The position numbers and the translations under genes were made by a program. The notes under the pieces are model-generated. The model searched no databases. It was not told the DNA's origin and was given only the letters and a program-made list of their open reading frames with translations. Source: Spirillospora albida (lineage in GTDB: Bacteria; Actinomycetota; Actinomycetes; Streptosporangiales; Streptosporangiaceae). Taken from it: DNA of 64,000 nt. The stretch is from positions 124,001 to 188,000 of the forward strand of contig NZ_JOFJ01000015.1 of assembly GCF_000718255.1 (NCBI RefSeq), read 5' to 3'. Positions 56,316 through 64,000 of the stretch are shown here, one piece after another (the stretch's first letter is position 1; the number at the start of each line of letters is the position of its first letter).

Positions 56316-56621
56316 ATGGGCCCCGATGAGTACGCCGAGACCGTCCTGGACGCCGTGGAGCGGATCCCGCCCGGCATGGTCATGTCCTACGGGGACATCG
56401 CGGAGCTGATCGGCCGCGGCGGCCCCCGCCAGGTCGGCCGCGTCATGTCGCTGTACGGAGGCGCCGTACCGTGGTGGCGGGTCGTCCGAGCGGACGGCAC
56501 CCCTCCGGCCTGCCACGAGCGGCGCGCGCACGAGCACTACCGCGCCGAGAACACCCCGCTGCGCCCCGACGGCCGCCGGGTGGACATGCGGCGTGCCCGC
56601 TGGAGCGATGAGTCGAACTGA
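56316..56621 (+). CDS. Alkyltransferase-like (ATL) DNA repair protein
   Basis: The 101-residue protein is an MGMT-like DNA-binding domain (RIPPGMVMSYGDIAELIGRG, then GPRQVGRVMSLYGGAVPWWRVV). In methyltransferases the motif is PCHRV; here it is PWWRV, with Trp in place of the alkyl-accepting Cys (residue 53). It is therefore an ATL protein, which binds O6-alkylguanine and hands it to nucleotide-excision repair. It corresponds to Rv3204. AGGGGAG lies 9 nt before the ATG. It is next to adnA on the same strand. Confidence 0.9.
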   Translation: MGPDEYAETVLDAVERIPPGMVMSYGDIAELIGRGGPRQVGRVMSLYGGAVPWWRVVRADGTPPACHERRAHEHYRAENTPLRPDGRRVDMRRARWSDESN

Positions 56622-56687
56622 GCACCACGCGCCGCAAGTCGGCGAAGCGGTCTCGGCTGTCCCTCGCGTCTGGTGCAATGGAACGCT

Positions 56688-59600
56688 GTGCCAGCCGCTT
56701 CCTACCGTCTCGTGCGTCGCTCGGGTCCCGCGCGCGCCCTCCCGCCCCCGCTCGACGAGCGGCAGCGGCGGGTGGTCGAGCATGCCGGGGGGCCGCTGCT
56801 GGTGCTGGCCGGGCCCGGCACCGGGAAGACGACGACGATCGTCGAGGCGGTCGTCGACCGGATCGAGAACCGGGGGGTCGATCCGGAGCGGGTCCTCGTC
56901 CTGACGTTCAGCCGCAAGGCGGCCGGGGAGCTGCGGGAGCGGATCACCGGACGGCTGCACCGGACGACCCGGACGCCGCTCGCGCTCACGTTCCACGGCT
57001 ACGCCTACGCGCTGCTGCGCCGCGACGCCGCCCTGAACGAGGAGGCCCCGCCCCGGCTGCTGTCGGGCCCCGAGCAGCTCCTGGAGGTGCGGCGGCTCCT
57101 GGAGGGCGAGCTGGCGGACGGCGCGGACGGCTGGCCGGAACGGCTGCGCGCCGCGCTCGGCACCCGCGGCTTCGCGGAGGAGCTGCGCGACTTCTCCTCC
57201 CGGGCGGTGGAGCGGGGGTTCGGGCCGGACGAGCTCGCGGCGCTCGGCCGCGTCCGCGGACGCGACGACTGGCCCGCCATCGGCGGCTTCATGGAGCGGT
57301 ACGTGGACCGGTTCCTGCTCGATCCCGTCCCGACCTACGACTACGGCGAGCTGATCCGGATCGCCGCCGGGACGCTCGCCGACGACGAGTTCCGCGTCCA
57401 GGAGCGCGGCGCCTACGACGTCGTGTTCGTCGACGAGTACCAGGACACCGACCCCGCGCAGGAGGAGCTCCTGCGGTACCTGGCGGGCGACGGCCGCGAC
57501 CTCATCGTCGTCGGCGACCCCGACCAGTCGATCTACGGGTTCCGGGGCGCCGACGTGCGCGGCATCCAGGAGTTCCCCGACCGGTTCCGCACGCTCGGCG
57601 GCGACCCCGCGCCCGTGGTGGCGCTGCGGACGTGCCGCCGGATGGGGCCGGAGATCCTGGCCGCGTCCCGCCGGATCGCGCAGCGGCTGCCCGCCGTGGG
57701 CGCGGGCGTGGCGGAGCATCGAGCGCTCCTGCACCCGGACGGGGTGGAGGACGGCGAGGTCCGCGCGGTGATCGCCGACTCCGAGAGCCAGGAGTCGGCC
57801 CTCGTCGCGGACGAGCTGCGCCGCGCGCACCTGCTCGACGGCGTCCCGTGGTCGCGGATGGCGGTGCTGGTCCGCAGCGCCGTCCGGCAGGTCCCGGCGC
57901 TGCGCCGCGCGCTCGCGCAGGCGGGGGTGCCGGTCGTGGTGGCGGGCGACGAGGTGCCGCTGGTGGGGGAGCCCGCCGTCCGGCCGTTCCTGCTGCTGCT
58001 GCGCGCCGCGCTGAAGAAGGGCTTCCTGGACGACGCCGTCGCCGAGGACCTGCTCACCGGGCCGCTCGGCGGCGCCGACGCGCTCGGGATGCGGCGGCTG
58101 AAGCGGGCGCTGCGCGACCTGGAGGAGCTGTCGGGCGGGCAGCGGCCGCTCGGCGAGCTGCTCGTCGCGGCCGTGGACGACGGGCGCGAGCTGACGCTCG
58201 TCCACGAGAAGGTCCGGGCCCCGGCGGAGCGGATCGCGCGGCTGATCGAGACCGCGCGGGCCGGCGCCCGCGACGGCGGCACGGCCGAGGACGTGCTGTG
58301 GGCCGTGTGGGAGGCCAGCGGCCGGGCCGACGTCCTGCTGGAGCGGTCGATGCGGGGCGGGACGCGCGGCGCCGCCGCCGACCGCGATCTGGACGCCGTC
58401 GTCGCGCTGTTCGACCACGCGGCCCGCTTCGTCGACCGGCTCCCGCAGGCCGGGCCGGAGCTGTTCGTCGACACGGTCGCCGCGCAGGAGATCGCCGGCG
58501 ACACGCTCGCCGACCGGGCGCCCGCCGGGGAGGCCGTCCGGATCCTCACCGCGCACCGGTCGAAGGGCCTGGAATGGGACGTGGTGGTCGTCGCGGGCGT
58601 CCAGGAGGGCGTGTGGCCCGACCTGCGGCTGCGCGGGTCGCTGCTCGGCGTCGAGGAACTCGTCGAGCACGCCGCCGGGTCCGAGGCCGACGGCGAGGCG
58701 TCGGCGGGCGCGTCGATGGCGGCGAAGATGCTGGACGAGGAGCGCCGCCTCTTCTACGTGGCCGCCACCCGCGCCCGGCGGCGGCTCGTCGTCACGGCCG
58801 TCGGCGGCGACGACACCGAGGAGCGTCCGTCCCGGTTCCTGAACGAACTGCTGCCCGGCGCGATCGAGCGGTCGCAGCTGGACGAGAAGACCCGCTGGCT
58901 GTCCCTGTCGGCGCTCGTCGCGGACCTGCGCTCGGCGGTCGCCGACCCGTCCCGGCCCGAGCCGCTGCGCCGCGCCGCCGCCGGGCACCTGGCCAGGCTC
59001 GCCCGCGCCGGGGTGCGGGGCGCGCGGCCGGAGAACTGGTACGCGATCACCGCGCTGTCCGACCCGGGCCCGGCGTTCGCCGAGGACGAGCCGATCACGA
59101 TCTCCCCGTCGCAGGTGGAGGCGTTCACGACGTGCGGGCTGCGGTGGCTGCTCGCGTCCGCCGTCGGCGCGCGCGAGGGCGGCCCGGACGAGTACAGCAC
59201 GATGGGCAAGGTCGTCCACGCGGTGGCGGAGCTCGCGGGCGCCGACGACGGCATCGACGAGGTCCATGTCGCCGAGCGGCTCGACGAGATCTGGAACGAC
59301 CTCGACTTCCGCAGCGCCTGGTATTCGGAGAAGCAGCGCGCGCAGGCCACGACGATGGTCGACAAGTTCCTCGCCTGGCACCGCGACAACCCGAACGAGG
59401 TCGTGGCGCTGGAGGAGTCGTTCAAGGTCGACCTCGGCCGCGTCGTGATCAAGGGCCGGATCGACCGCGCCGAACGCGACGCCCAGGGCCGCGCCGTGAT
59501 CATCGACATCAAGACGTCCGGGACGCCCGTCCCGAAGGAGGATCTCGCCCGGCACCCGCAGCTGGGGGTGTACCAGTACGCGGTGATGCTGGGCGCGTTC

Positions 59601-59861
59601 GAGCGGCACGGGCTGATCGAGCCGGGCGGCGCGAAGCTCGTCCAGGTCGGGAAGGCGTCGTTCGCCGCCAAGGCCCGCGAGCAGGAGCAGGGCCCGCCCG
59701 CCGGCGACCCGGACCCCGAATGGCCGAAGCGGCTCGTCGAGATCGTCGCGACGGGCATGGCCGGCGAGGTGTTCCAGGCCCGCGCGAACGACAAGTGTCG
59801 CACCTGTCCCGTACGCTCCTGCTGTCCCGTCCACGAGGAGGGCGGGCAGGTCGGCGACTAG
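56688..59861 (+). CDS. adnA: AdnA: UvrD-like helicase-nuclease subunit of AdnAB
   Basis: The 1057-residue protein joins a UvrD/Rep-type motor to a RecB-family nuclease. Motifs: Walker A GPGTGKTT (42-49), VLTFSRKAAGELRERI (Ia), DEYQDTD (II), GDPDQSIYGFRGAD (III), RILTAHRSKGLEWDVV (V) and FYVAATRARRRL (VI). The C-terminal nuclease has SPSQVEAFTTCGLRWLL, GKVVHAVAELAG, IKGRIDRAERDAQGRAVIID plus IKTS, and a cluster CRTCPVRSCC at 1037-1046, which with the earlier Cys can hold an Fe-S cluster. AdnAB resects double-strand breaks in actinobacteria. GTG 56688 fits the conserved start; GTG 56673 is possible. Equals Rv3202c. Confidence 0.92.
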   Translation: MPAASYRLVRRSGPARALPPPLDERQRRVVEHAGGPLLVLAGPGTGKTTTIVEAVVDRIENRGVDPERVLVLTFSRKAAGELRERITGRLHRTTRTPLALTFHGYAYALLRRDAALNEEAPPRLLSGPEQLLEVRRLLEGELADGADGWPERLRAALGTRGFAEELRDFSSRAVERGFGPDELAALGRVRGRDDWPAIGGFMERYVDRFLLDPVPTYDYGELIRIAAGTLADDEFRVQERGAYDVVFVDEYQDTDPAQEELLRYLAGDGRDLIVVGDPDQSIYGFRGADVRGIQEFPDRFRTLGGDPAPVVALRTCRRMGPEILAASRRIAQRLPAVGAGVAEHRALLHPDGVEDGEVRAVIADSESQESALVADELRRAHLLDGVPWSRMAVLVRSAVRQVPALRRALAQAGVPVVVAGDEVPLVGEPAVRPFLLLLRAALKKGFLDDAVAEDLLTGPLGGADALGMRRLKRALRDLEELSGGQRPLGELLVAAVDDGRELTLVHEKVRAPAERIARLIETARAGARDGGTAEDVLWAVWEASGRADVLLERSMRGGTRGAAADRDLDAVVALFDHAARFVDRLPQAGPELFVDTVAAQEIAGDTLADRAPAGEAVRILTAHRSKGLEWDVVVVAGVQEGVWPDLRLRGSLLGVEELVEHAAGSEADGEASAGASMAAKMLDEERRLFYVAATRARRRLVVTAVGGDDTEERPSRFLNELLPGAIERSQLDEKTRWLSLSALVADLRSAVADPSRPEPLRRAAAGHLARLARAGVRGARPENWYAITALSDPGPAFAEDEPITISPSQVEAFTTCGLRWLLASAVGAREGGPDEYSTMGKVVHAVAELAGADDGIDEVHVAERLDEIWNDLDFRSAWYSEKQRAQATTMVDKFLAWHRDNPNEVVALEESFKVDLGRVVIKGRIDRAERDAQGRAVIIDIKTSGTPVPKEDLARHPQLGVYQYAVMLGAFERHGLIEPGGAKLVQVGKASFAAKAREQEQGPPAGDPDPEWPKRLVEIVATGMAGEVFQARANDKCRTCPVRSCCPVHEEGGQVGD

Positions 59862-59882
59862 GGGAAGCTCGGGGGGAGCGGG

Positions 59883-62800
59883 GTGATCACGCCGGCGGAA
59901 CTGGCCAGGCTGCTGGAGATCCCGGAGCCGACCGGCGAGCAGGCCCGGGTGATCGAGGCGCCGCTCGCGCCGATGGCGGTGATCGCGGGCGCCGGGTCCG
60001 GCAAGAGCGAGACGATGGCCGCGCGGGTCGTGTGGCTGGTCGCGAACGGGTTCGTCCGGCCCGAGCGCGTGCTCGGCCTGACGTTCACCCGCAAGGCCGC
60101 CGCCGAGCTGGGCGTGCGCGTCCGCAAGCGGCTCGACAAGCTCCGCGAGGCCCTGCCGGCGGACGAGCTGGAGCGGCTCGGCGGCGACGCGCTGTTCGAC
60201 GGCGAGCCGATGGTCTCGACGTACCACTCCTACGCGGCGCGGCTGTTCGGCGACCACGCGCTGCGCGAGGCCCTCGAGCCGACGATGCGGCTGATCTCCC
60301 CGGCGGTCGCGTGGCAGATCTGCTCGCGCGTCGTCGACACCTACAACGGGCCGATGGACAGGATCGACTGGCAGCCCGACACCGTCACCAAGGCCGTCAT
60401 GGAGCTCGCCGGCGACCTGTCGGAGCACCTGCGCACGCCCGACGACGTCCGCAGGGTCGGGTCCTGGCTTGAGGAGCGGTTCGCCGCCGTGCGCAGACCG
60501 CTGAAGGCGCAGCGCGACATCCTCGCCAAGCACGCCGTCCGCGAGCAGCTCATGCCGCTGATCGAGGCGTACCGGCAGGCCAAGTCCGCCCGCGAGGTCA
60601 TCGACCACGGCGACCAGATGGCCCTCGCCGCCCGGATCGCCTACAAGCATCCCGAGGTGGGGATGTTCGAGCGGTCCCGGTTCTCGGTCGTCCTCCTGGA
60701 CGAGTACCAGGACACCAGCCAGGCCCAGCTCGTCCTGCTGACGTCGCTGTTCGCGGGCGGCCACCCGGTCACGGCGGTCGGCGACCCCTGCCAGTCGATC
60801 TACGGCTGGCGCGGCGCGAGCGCCGGCAACCTGCTGCGGTTCGCTCACGACTTCCCGGCCCAGCCGTCCATCGGGAACCGGAGGGCGGTGCCCGCGCCGG
60901 TCGTCCAGCTCAGCAAGTCGTTCCGCAACGGCGAGCAGATCCTGGAGGCGGCCGCCCGCGTCCAGGACGAGCTGCGCGCCGAGACGAAGGCCGTGCCGCG
61001 CCTCACGCCCGGCGCCGGGCGCGAGGGCCGCGGACGCGTCGAATGCGCCCTGTTCGACACCGTCGAGACCGAGGCCGACGAGATCGCCGCGCGGATCGCC
61101 TCGCTGATGGCGGCCGATCCCGGGATCGCCCCGGACGGCGGGCCGCGACCGGAGCCGCTCGAGTACTCCGGCATCGCCGTCCTCGCCCGCAAGCGCTCCC
61201 AGTTCCCGCTGGTCAGGCGGGCTCTGGAGAGCCGCGGCATCCCGGTCGAGGTGGTCGGCCTCGGCGGGCTGCTGACCGTCCCGGAGGTCCAGGACGTCGT
61301 CGCGACGCTCCGCGTCATGCACGACCCGACGGCGGGCGCGTCCCTGGCCCGCCTCCTGACGGGGCCCCGCTGGCGTCTCGGCCCCCGGGACCTGGTGGCC
61401 CTGGGCCGCCGGGCCCGAGCCCTCGCGATCGAGTCCGCCCGCGACGTCACCCGCCCGGAACCCGCTCCGCAGGACGCAGCCGGGCCCGAGGGCGCCGTCG
61501 AGGGCACCGCCGCGCAGGCCGAAGGCGGGCCCGGTGGCGAAGCCGGCCGCGGGGTGGGGGGCGCGGGCGAAGGCGACGCGGCGGGCGGCGGCGATGCCGG
61601 GGCCGGGGCGGACGATCCGCTGCGGCAGCTGGTCAGTGAGCTCAACCAGGAGACCGGCAGCCTCGTGGACGCGCTCGACGACCTCGGGGATCCGGGCGCG
61701 TACTCGCCGGAGGGGTACGGCCGGCTGCGGCGGCTCCGCGACGAGCTGCGCGGGCTGCGCGGGCAGGTGGGGCTGCCGCTGCCCGATCTCGTCACCGAGG
61801 TCGAGCGGACGCTCGGCCTCGACATCGAGGTCGCGGCGCGGTCCGGGCTCGACCCCGTCACCGCGCGGGCCGACCTCGACGCGTTCGTCGACGCGGCCGC
61901 GTCGTTCGCGGGCGACGCGGAGGACCCGACGCTCGGCGCGTTCCTCGCCTACCTCAAGGCGGCCGAGACGGAGGAGTTCGGCCTGGAGGCGGGGCGCGTC
62001 GGCGAGACCAACAGCGTCAAGCTGCTCACCGTGCACGCCTCGAAGGGCCTGGAGTGGCCGGTGGTGATCGTCCCGGGCCTGGTGTTCACCCCGCAGAAGA
62101 ACGGCGGGCCGGCGAAGGGGTCGATCTTCCCGTCGCCGCCGCAGAGCGCGACCCGCTGGACGGCGAACCCCCGCGTCCTGCCGTTCATGCTGCGGGGCGA
62201 CCGCGCCGACCTGCCCGCCTTGACGGGCCTGGACAAGGACGATCTCGCGGAGTTCGACCGGGCGTGCGCCGAACGCGACCTGCGGGAGGAGCGGCGCCTC
62301 GCGTACGTCGCCGTGACGCGGGCGTCGAGCCTGCTCATCACCACCGGGTACTGGTGGGGGGCGTCGGGCCGCCCGCTCGGCCCGTCCCCGTTCCTCGACG
62401 AGGTGCGGGAGGTGTGCCTCGCGGGCGCCGGCGAGGTCGTCGCCTGGGCGGACCCGCCCGAGGACGGCGCGACCAACCCCCTCCTGGACGACCGGGCCCG
62501 GGCGGAGTGGCCCGCCCTCCCCGGCGACCGGGGCGACGCCGGCGCCACCGCGCGGCAGCGCTACGAGGCGATCGTCGAGGCGGCCCGGATGGTCGGCGAC
62601 GAGATGGCCGGGCGCACCCGCCGCTGGGCCGGCGACGCGGGCCTCGCGGACGCCGACCGCGCCCGCATGACCGCGTGGGCGCGCGACGTCGAGCTTCTGC
62701 TGGCGGAACGCGACCGGGGCCGGGGCGGCGACGGCCTGCTGGTCGAGCTGCCGCCGCATCTGACGGTGTCGTCGCTGGTGACGCTGGCCCGCGACCCGGC

Positions 62801-63341
62801 CGCGCTGGCCCGGCAGATCCGCCGCCCGATGCCACGCCCGCCCGCCCCCTACGCGCGCCGTGGCACCGCCTTCCACGCCTGGCTGGAGGGGCGCTGGGGC
62901 CAGCAGCGCCTCCTCGACCCGGACGAGCTGCCCGGCGCCGCCGACGAGGGCGCCGCCGACGACGCCCATCTGGAGCGGCTGCAGGAGCGCTTCGAGGCGT
63001 CGGAGTGGGCGGCGCGGGAACCGCTCGACATCGAGGTCCCGTTCGAGACGATCCTCGGCGACCGGCTGGTCCGGGGCCGGATGGACGCCGTGTTCCGGTC
63101 CGGCGGCGGCTACGAGGTCGTCGACTGGAAGACCGGGTCGCCGCCGTCCGGGGAGGACGCCCGGTTCGCCGCCGTGCAGCTCGCCGCGTACCGGCTGGCG
63201 TGGGCGCAGCTCGCGGACGTGCCGGTCGAGCGGGTCAGCGCCGCGTTCCACTATGTCGCCGCGAACGTCACCGTCCGCCCCGCCGACCTCCTCGACGCCG
63301 ACGGCCTGGCCGCCCTCCTGGAGACCGTCCCCTCGGTCTGA
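59883..63341 (+). CDS. adnB: AdnB: UvrD-like helicase-nuclease subunit of AdnAB
   Basis: The 1152-residue partner of AdnA has Walker A GAGSGKSE (36-43), GLTFTRKAAAELGVRVRKRL, LLDEYQDTSQAQ, GDPCQSIYGWRGASAGN, LLTVHASKGLEWPVV and YVAVTRASSLL. The C-terminal nuclease shows RRGTAFHAWLEGRWG, RLVRGRMDAVFRSG and YEVVDWKTGSPPS (catalytic Asp and Asp-x-Lys). In mycobacteria AdnB is the lead motor. A Gly/Ala-rich low-complexity insert of about 45 residues (near 535-580) interrupts the 2B-like region. It starts 22 nt after adnA with GGGGGAG about 3 nt before the GTG. Equals Rv3201c. Confidence 0.93.
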   Translation: MITPAELARLLEIPEPTGEQARVIEAPLAPMAVIAGAGSGKSETMAARVVWLVANGFVRPERVLGLTFTRKAAAELGVRVRKRLDKLREALPADELERLGGDALFDGEPMVSTYHSYAARLFGDHALREALEPTMRLISPAVAWQICSRVVDTYNGPMDRIDWQPDTVTKAVMELAGDLSEHLRTPDDVRRVGSWLEERFAAVRRPLKAQRDILAKHAVREQLMPLIEAYRQAKSAREVIDHGDQMALAARIAYKHPEVGMFERSRFSVVLLDEYQDTSQAQLVLLTSLFAGGHPVTAVGDPCQSIYGWRGASAGNLLRFAHDFPAQPSIGNRRAVPAPVVQLSKSFRNGEQILEAAARVQDELRAETKAVPRLTPGAGREGRGRVECALFDTVETEADEIAARIASLMAADPGIAPDGGPRPEPLEYSGIAVLARKRSQFPLVRRALESRGIPVEVVGLGGLLTVPEVQDVVATLRVMHDPTAGASLARLLTGPRWRLGPRDLVALGRRARALAIESARDVTRPEPAPQDAAGPEGAVEGTAAQAEGGPGGEAGRGVGGAGEGDAAGGGDAGAGADDPLRQLVSELNQETGSLVDALDDLGDPGAYSPEGYGRLRRLRDELRGLRGQVGLPLPDLVTEVERTLGLDIEVAARSGLDPVTARADLDAFVDAAASFAGDAEDPTLGAFLAYLKAAETEEFGLEAGRVGETNSVKLLTVHASKGLEWPVVIVPGLVFTPQKNGGPAKGSIFPSPPQSATRWTANPRVLPFMLRGDRADLPALTGLDKDDLAEFDRACAERDLREERRLAYVAVTRASSLLITTGYWWGASGRPLGPSPFLDEVREVCLAGAGEVVAWADPPEDGATNPLLDDRARAEWPALPGDRGDAGATARQRYEAIVEAARMVGDEMAGRTRRWAGDAGLADADRARMTAWARDVELLLAERDRGRGGDGLLVELPPHLTVSSLVTLARDPAALARQIRRPMPRPPAPYARRGTAFHAWLEGRWGQQRLLDPDELPGAADEGAADDAHLERLQERFEASEWAAREPLDIEVPFETILGDRLVRGRMDAVFRSGGGYEVVDWKTGSPPSGEDARFAAVQLAAYRLAWAQLADVPVERVSAAFHYVAANVTVRPADLLDADGLAALLETVPSV

Positions 63342-63443
63342 CGACGGTTCCCAGCGGATCAATGGCACATGTCACGTCCAATGGTCCCTGGCCACCGAAC
63401 GCCGATTCAGGGATGATCCCGGCATCGACCCAGAGGAGGCGGC

Positions 63444-64000
63444 GTGACCGTGGCGCATGACGAGAAGGTCGTCCAGAAGTTCTCCAGACAGGCGGCGGGG
63501 TTCACGGACCCGTGGCCGAGCACGGGATCCTCCCCGCACCTGGAGCGGCTCGTCCGGTTCATGGAGCCCGAACTCGATCTGGACGACGTCGTCCTGGAGG
63601 TGGCGGCCGGGACGGGGACGTTGTCCCGTGCGATCGCGCACCGCGTGCGGCACGCGACCGCGCTGGACCTCGTCCCGGATCTGCTGGCGGAGGGCAAGCG
63701 GGAGGCCGACCACGCGGGGCTCGTCAACGTCACGTTCACGCACGGCGACGCGACGGCGCTGCCGTACCTCGACCGGTCGTTCACGCTGGTGGTGACGCCG
63801 TTCTCGCTGCACCGGGCCGCCGACCCTGAGGCGGTCGTGCGGGAGTTGGCGCGGGTCAGCCGGCCCGGCGCCGCGGTGATCATCGCCGATGTCGTCCGCC
63901 CCGAAGGGCAGGGCGACCCGAACCGGATCGAGCGGCTCCGCGACCCCGCGCACCGCGCCCTCCGCACCGCCGACGAGATCAGGGCGATGCTCGCGGGCGC
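63444..64000 (+). CDS. Class I SAM-dependent methyltransferase (3' end outside window)
   Basis: About 185 residues are present and the frame is open to the window edge. The SAM-binding region is VVLEVAAGTGTLSRAIA, followed by TALDLVPDLLAEGKREADHA, FTHGDATALPYLDRSFTLVV and ELARVSRPGAAVIIADVVRP, the UbiE/Methyltransf_11 pattern. GAGGAGG (63433-63439) lies 4 nt before GTG 63444 and 10 nt before GTG 63450; either may be used. Substrate unknown. It follows adnB by 102 nt. Confidence 0.83.
   Translation, partial: MTVAHDEKVVQKFSRQAAGFTDPWPSTGSSPHLERLVRFMEPELDLDDVVLEVAAGTGTLSRAIAHRVRHATALDLVPDLLAEGKREADHAGLVNVTFTHGDATALPYLDRSFTLVVTPFSLHRAADPEAVVRELARVSRPGAAVIIADVVRPEGQGDPNRIERLRDPAHRALRTADEIRAMLAG

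Noticed and set aside
54981..63368. A continuous minus-strand open frame of about 2800 codons
   Set aside because: It is the antisense shadow of the protease B, ATL and AdnAB genes; extreme GC removes stop codons on the opposite strand. Its translation is Arg/Gly/Pro-rich without any domain.

Overview
The window is very GC-rich double-stranded bacterial DNA with dense, often overlapping genes, many GTG and TTG starts, Tat and ECF-sigma components, DUF397/helix-turn-helix pairs, AdnAB and Ku/LigD. This fits an actinobacterium, most likely a filamentous one of the Actinomadura/Thermomonosporaceae type; the genus is an inference. No rRNA, tRNA, CRISPR array, insertion sequence or prophage was seen.

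Region 1 (1-19.6 kb) follows the order of Mycobacterium tuberculosis Rv1202-Rv1232 as I remember it: dapE (3' part), two LOG-family genes, a shrunken dihydropteroate-synthase-like gene, a DivIVA-like membrane protein, 3-methyladenine DNA glycosylase I, a DUF3117 protein, an O-methyltransferase, then the envelope-stress block sigE, zinc anti-sigma factor, RseB-like sensor, HtrA protease and tatB, followed by mrp, a DUF1003 protein and an MgtE-N/CBS protein. Lineage-specific insertions are a Tat-exported PhoX-like phosphatase, a paaX-paaG pair and leucyl aminopeptidase.

Region 2 (19.6-36 kb) is less conserved: a CitE-like lyase whose start lies in a 25-bp tandem repeat, a CPBP protease, a Nudix hydrolase, a tight run of DUF6758-like, PHP, metallo-beta-lactamase-fold and RecB-like nuclease genes, an MpaB-type oxygenase, a very large DUF4132 protein, two GNAT enzymes, a helix-turn-helix/DUF397 system, an RsbW-like ATPase, an alpha/beta hydrolase and a glycerophosphodiesterase.

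Region 3 (36-64 kb) follows Rv3211 down to Rv3201c: DEAD-box helicase, lipoprotein, DUF3107, TetR, moeZ, alkyltransferase-like protein, adnA and adnB. It is interrupted by accessory blocks: a flavin oxidoreductase lacking one redox cysteine, a split NHEJ locus (LigD-type polymerase, ATP ligase, Ku), an MMPL transporter with its TetR, an XRE/ImmA-IrrE plus PIN-domain module, and two tandem copies of a cysteine-rich membrane protein plus mycosin-like serine protease. DNA-end processing (Ku/ligase/polymerase, AdnAB, a RecB-like nuclease, an ATL protein) is strongly represented.

The strongest leads for something little described are the XRE-peptidase/PIN module with its operator at 48.4-50.1 kb, the duplicated partner/protease cassettes at 52.1-56.3 kb, and the repeat array over the CitE-like start at 20.2 kb. 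Many genes carry a TANNNT hexamer 6-8 nt before the start codon, the signature of leaderless transcripts; this was used to choose several starts.
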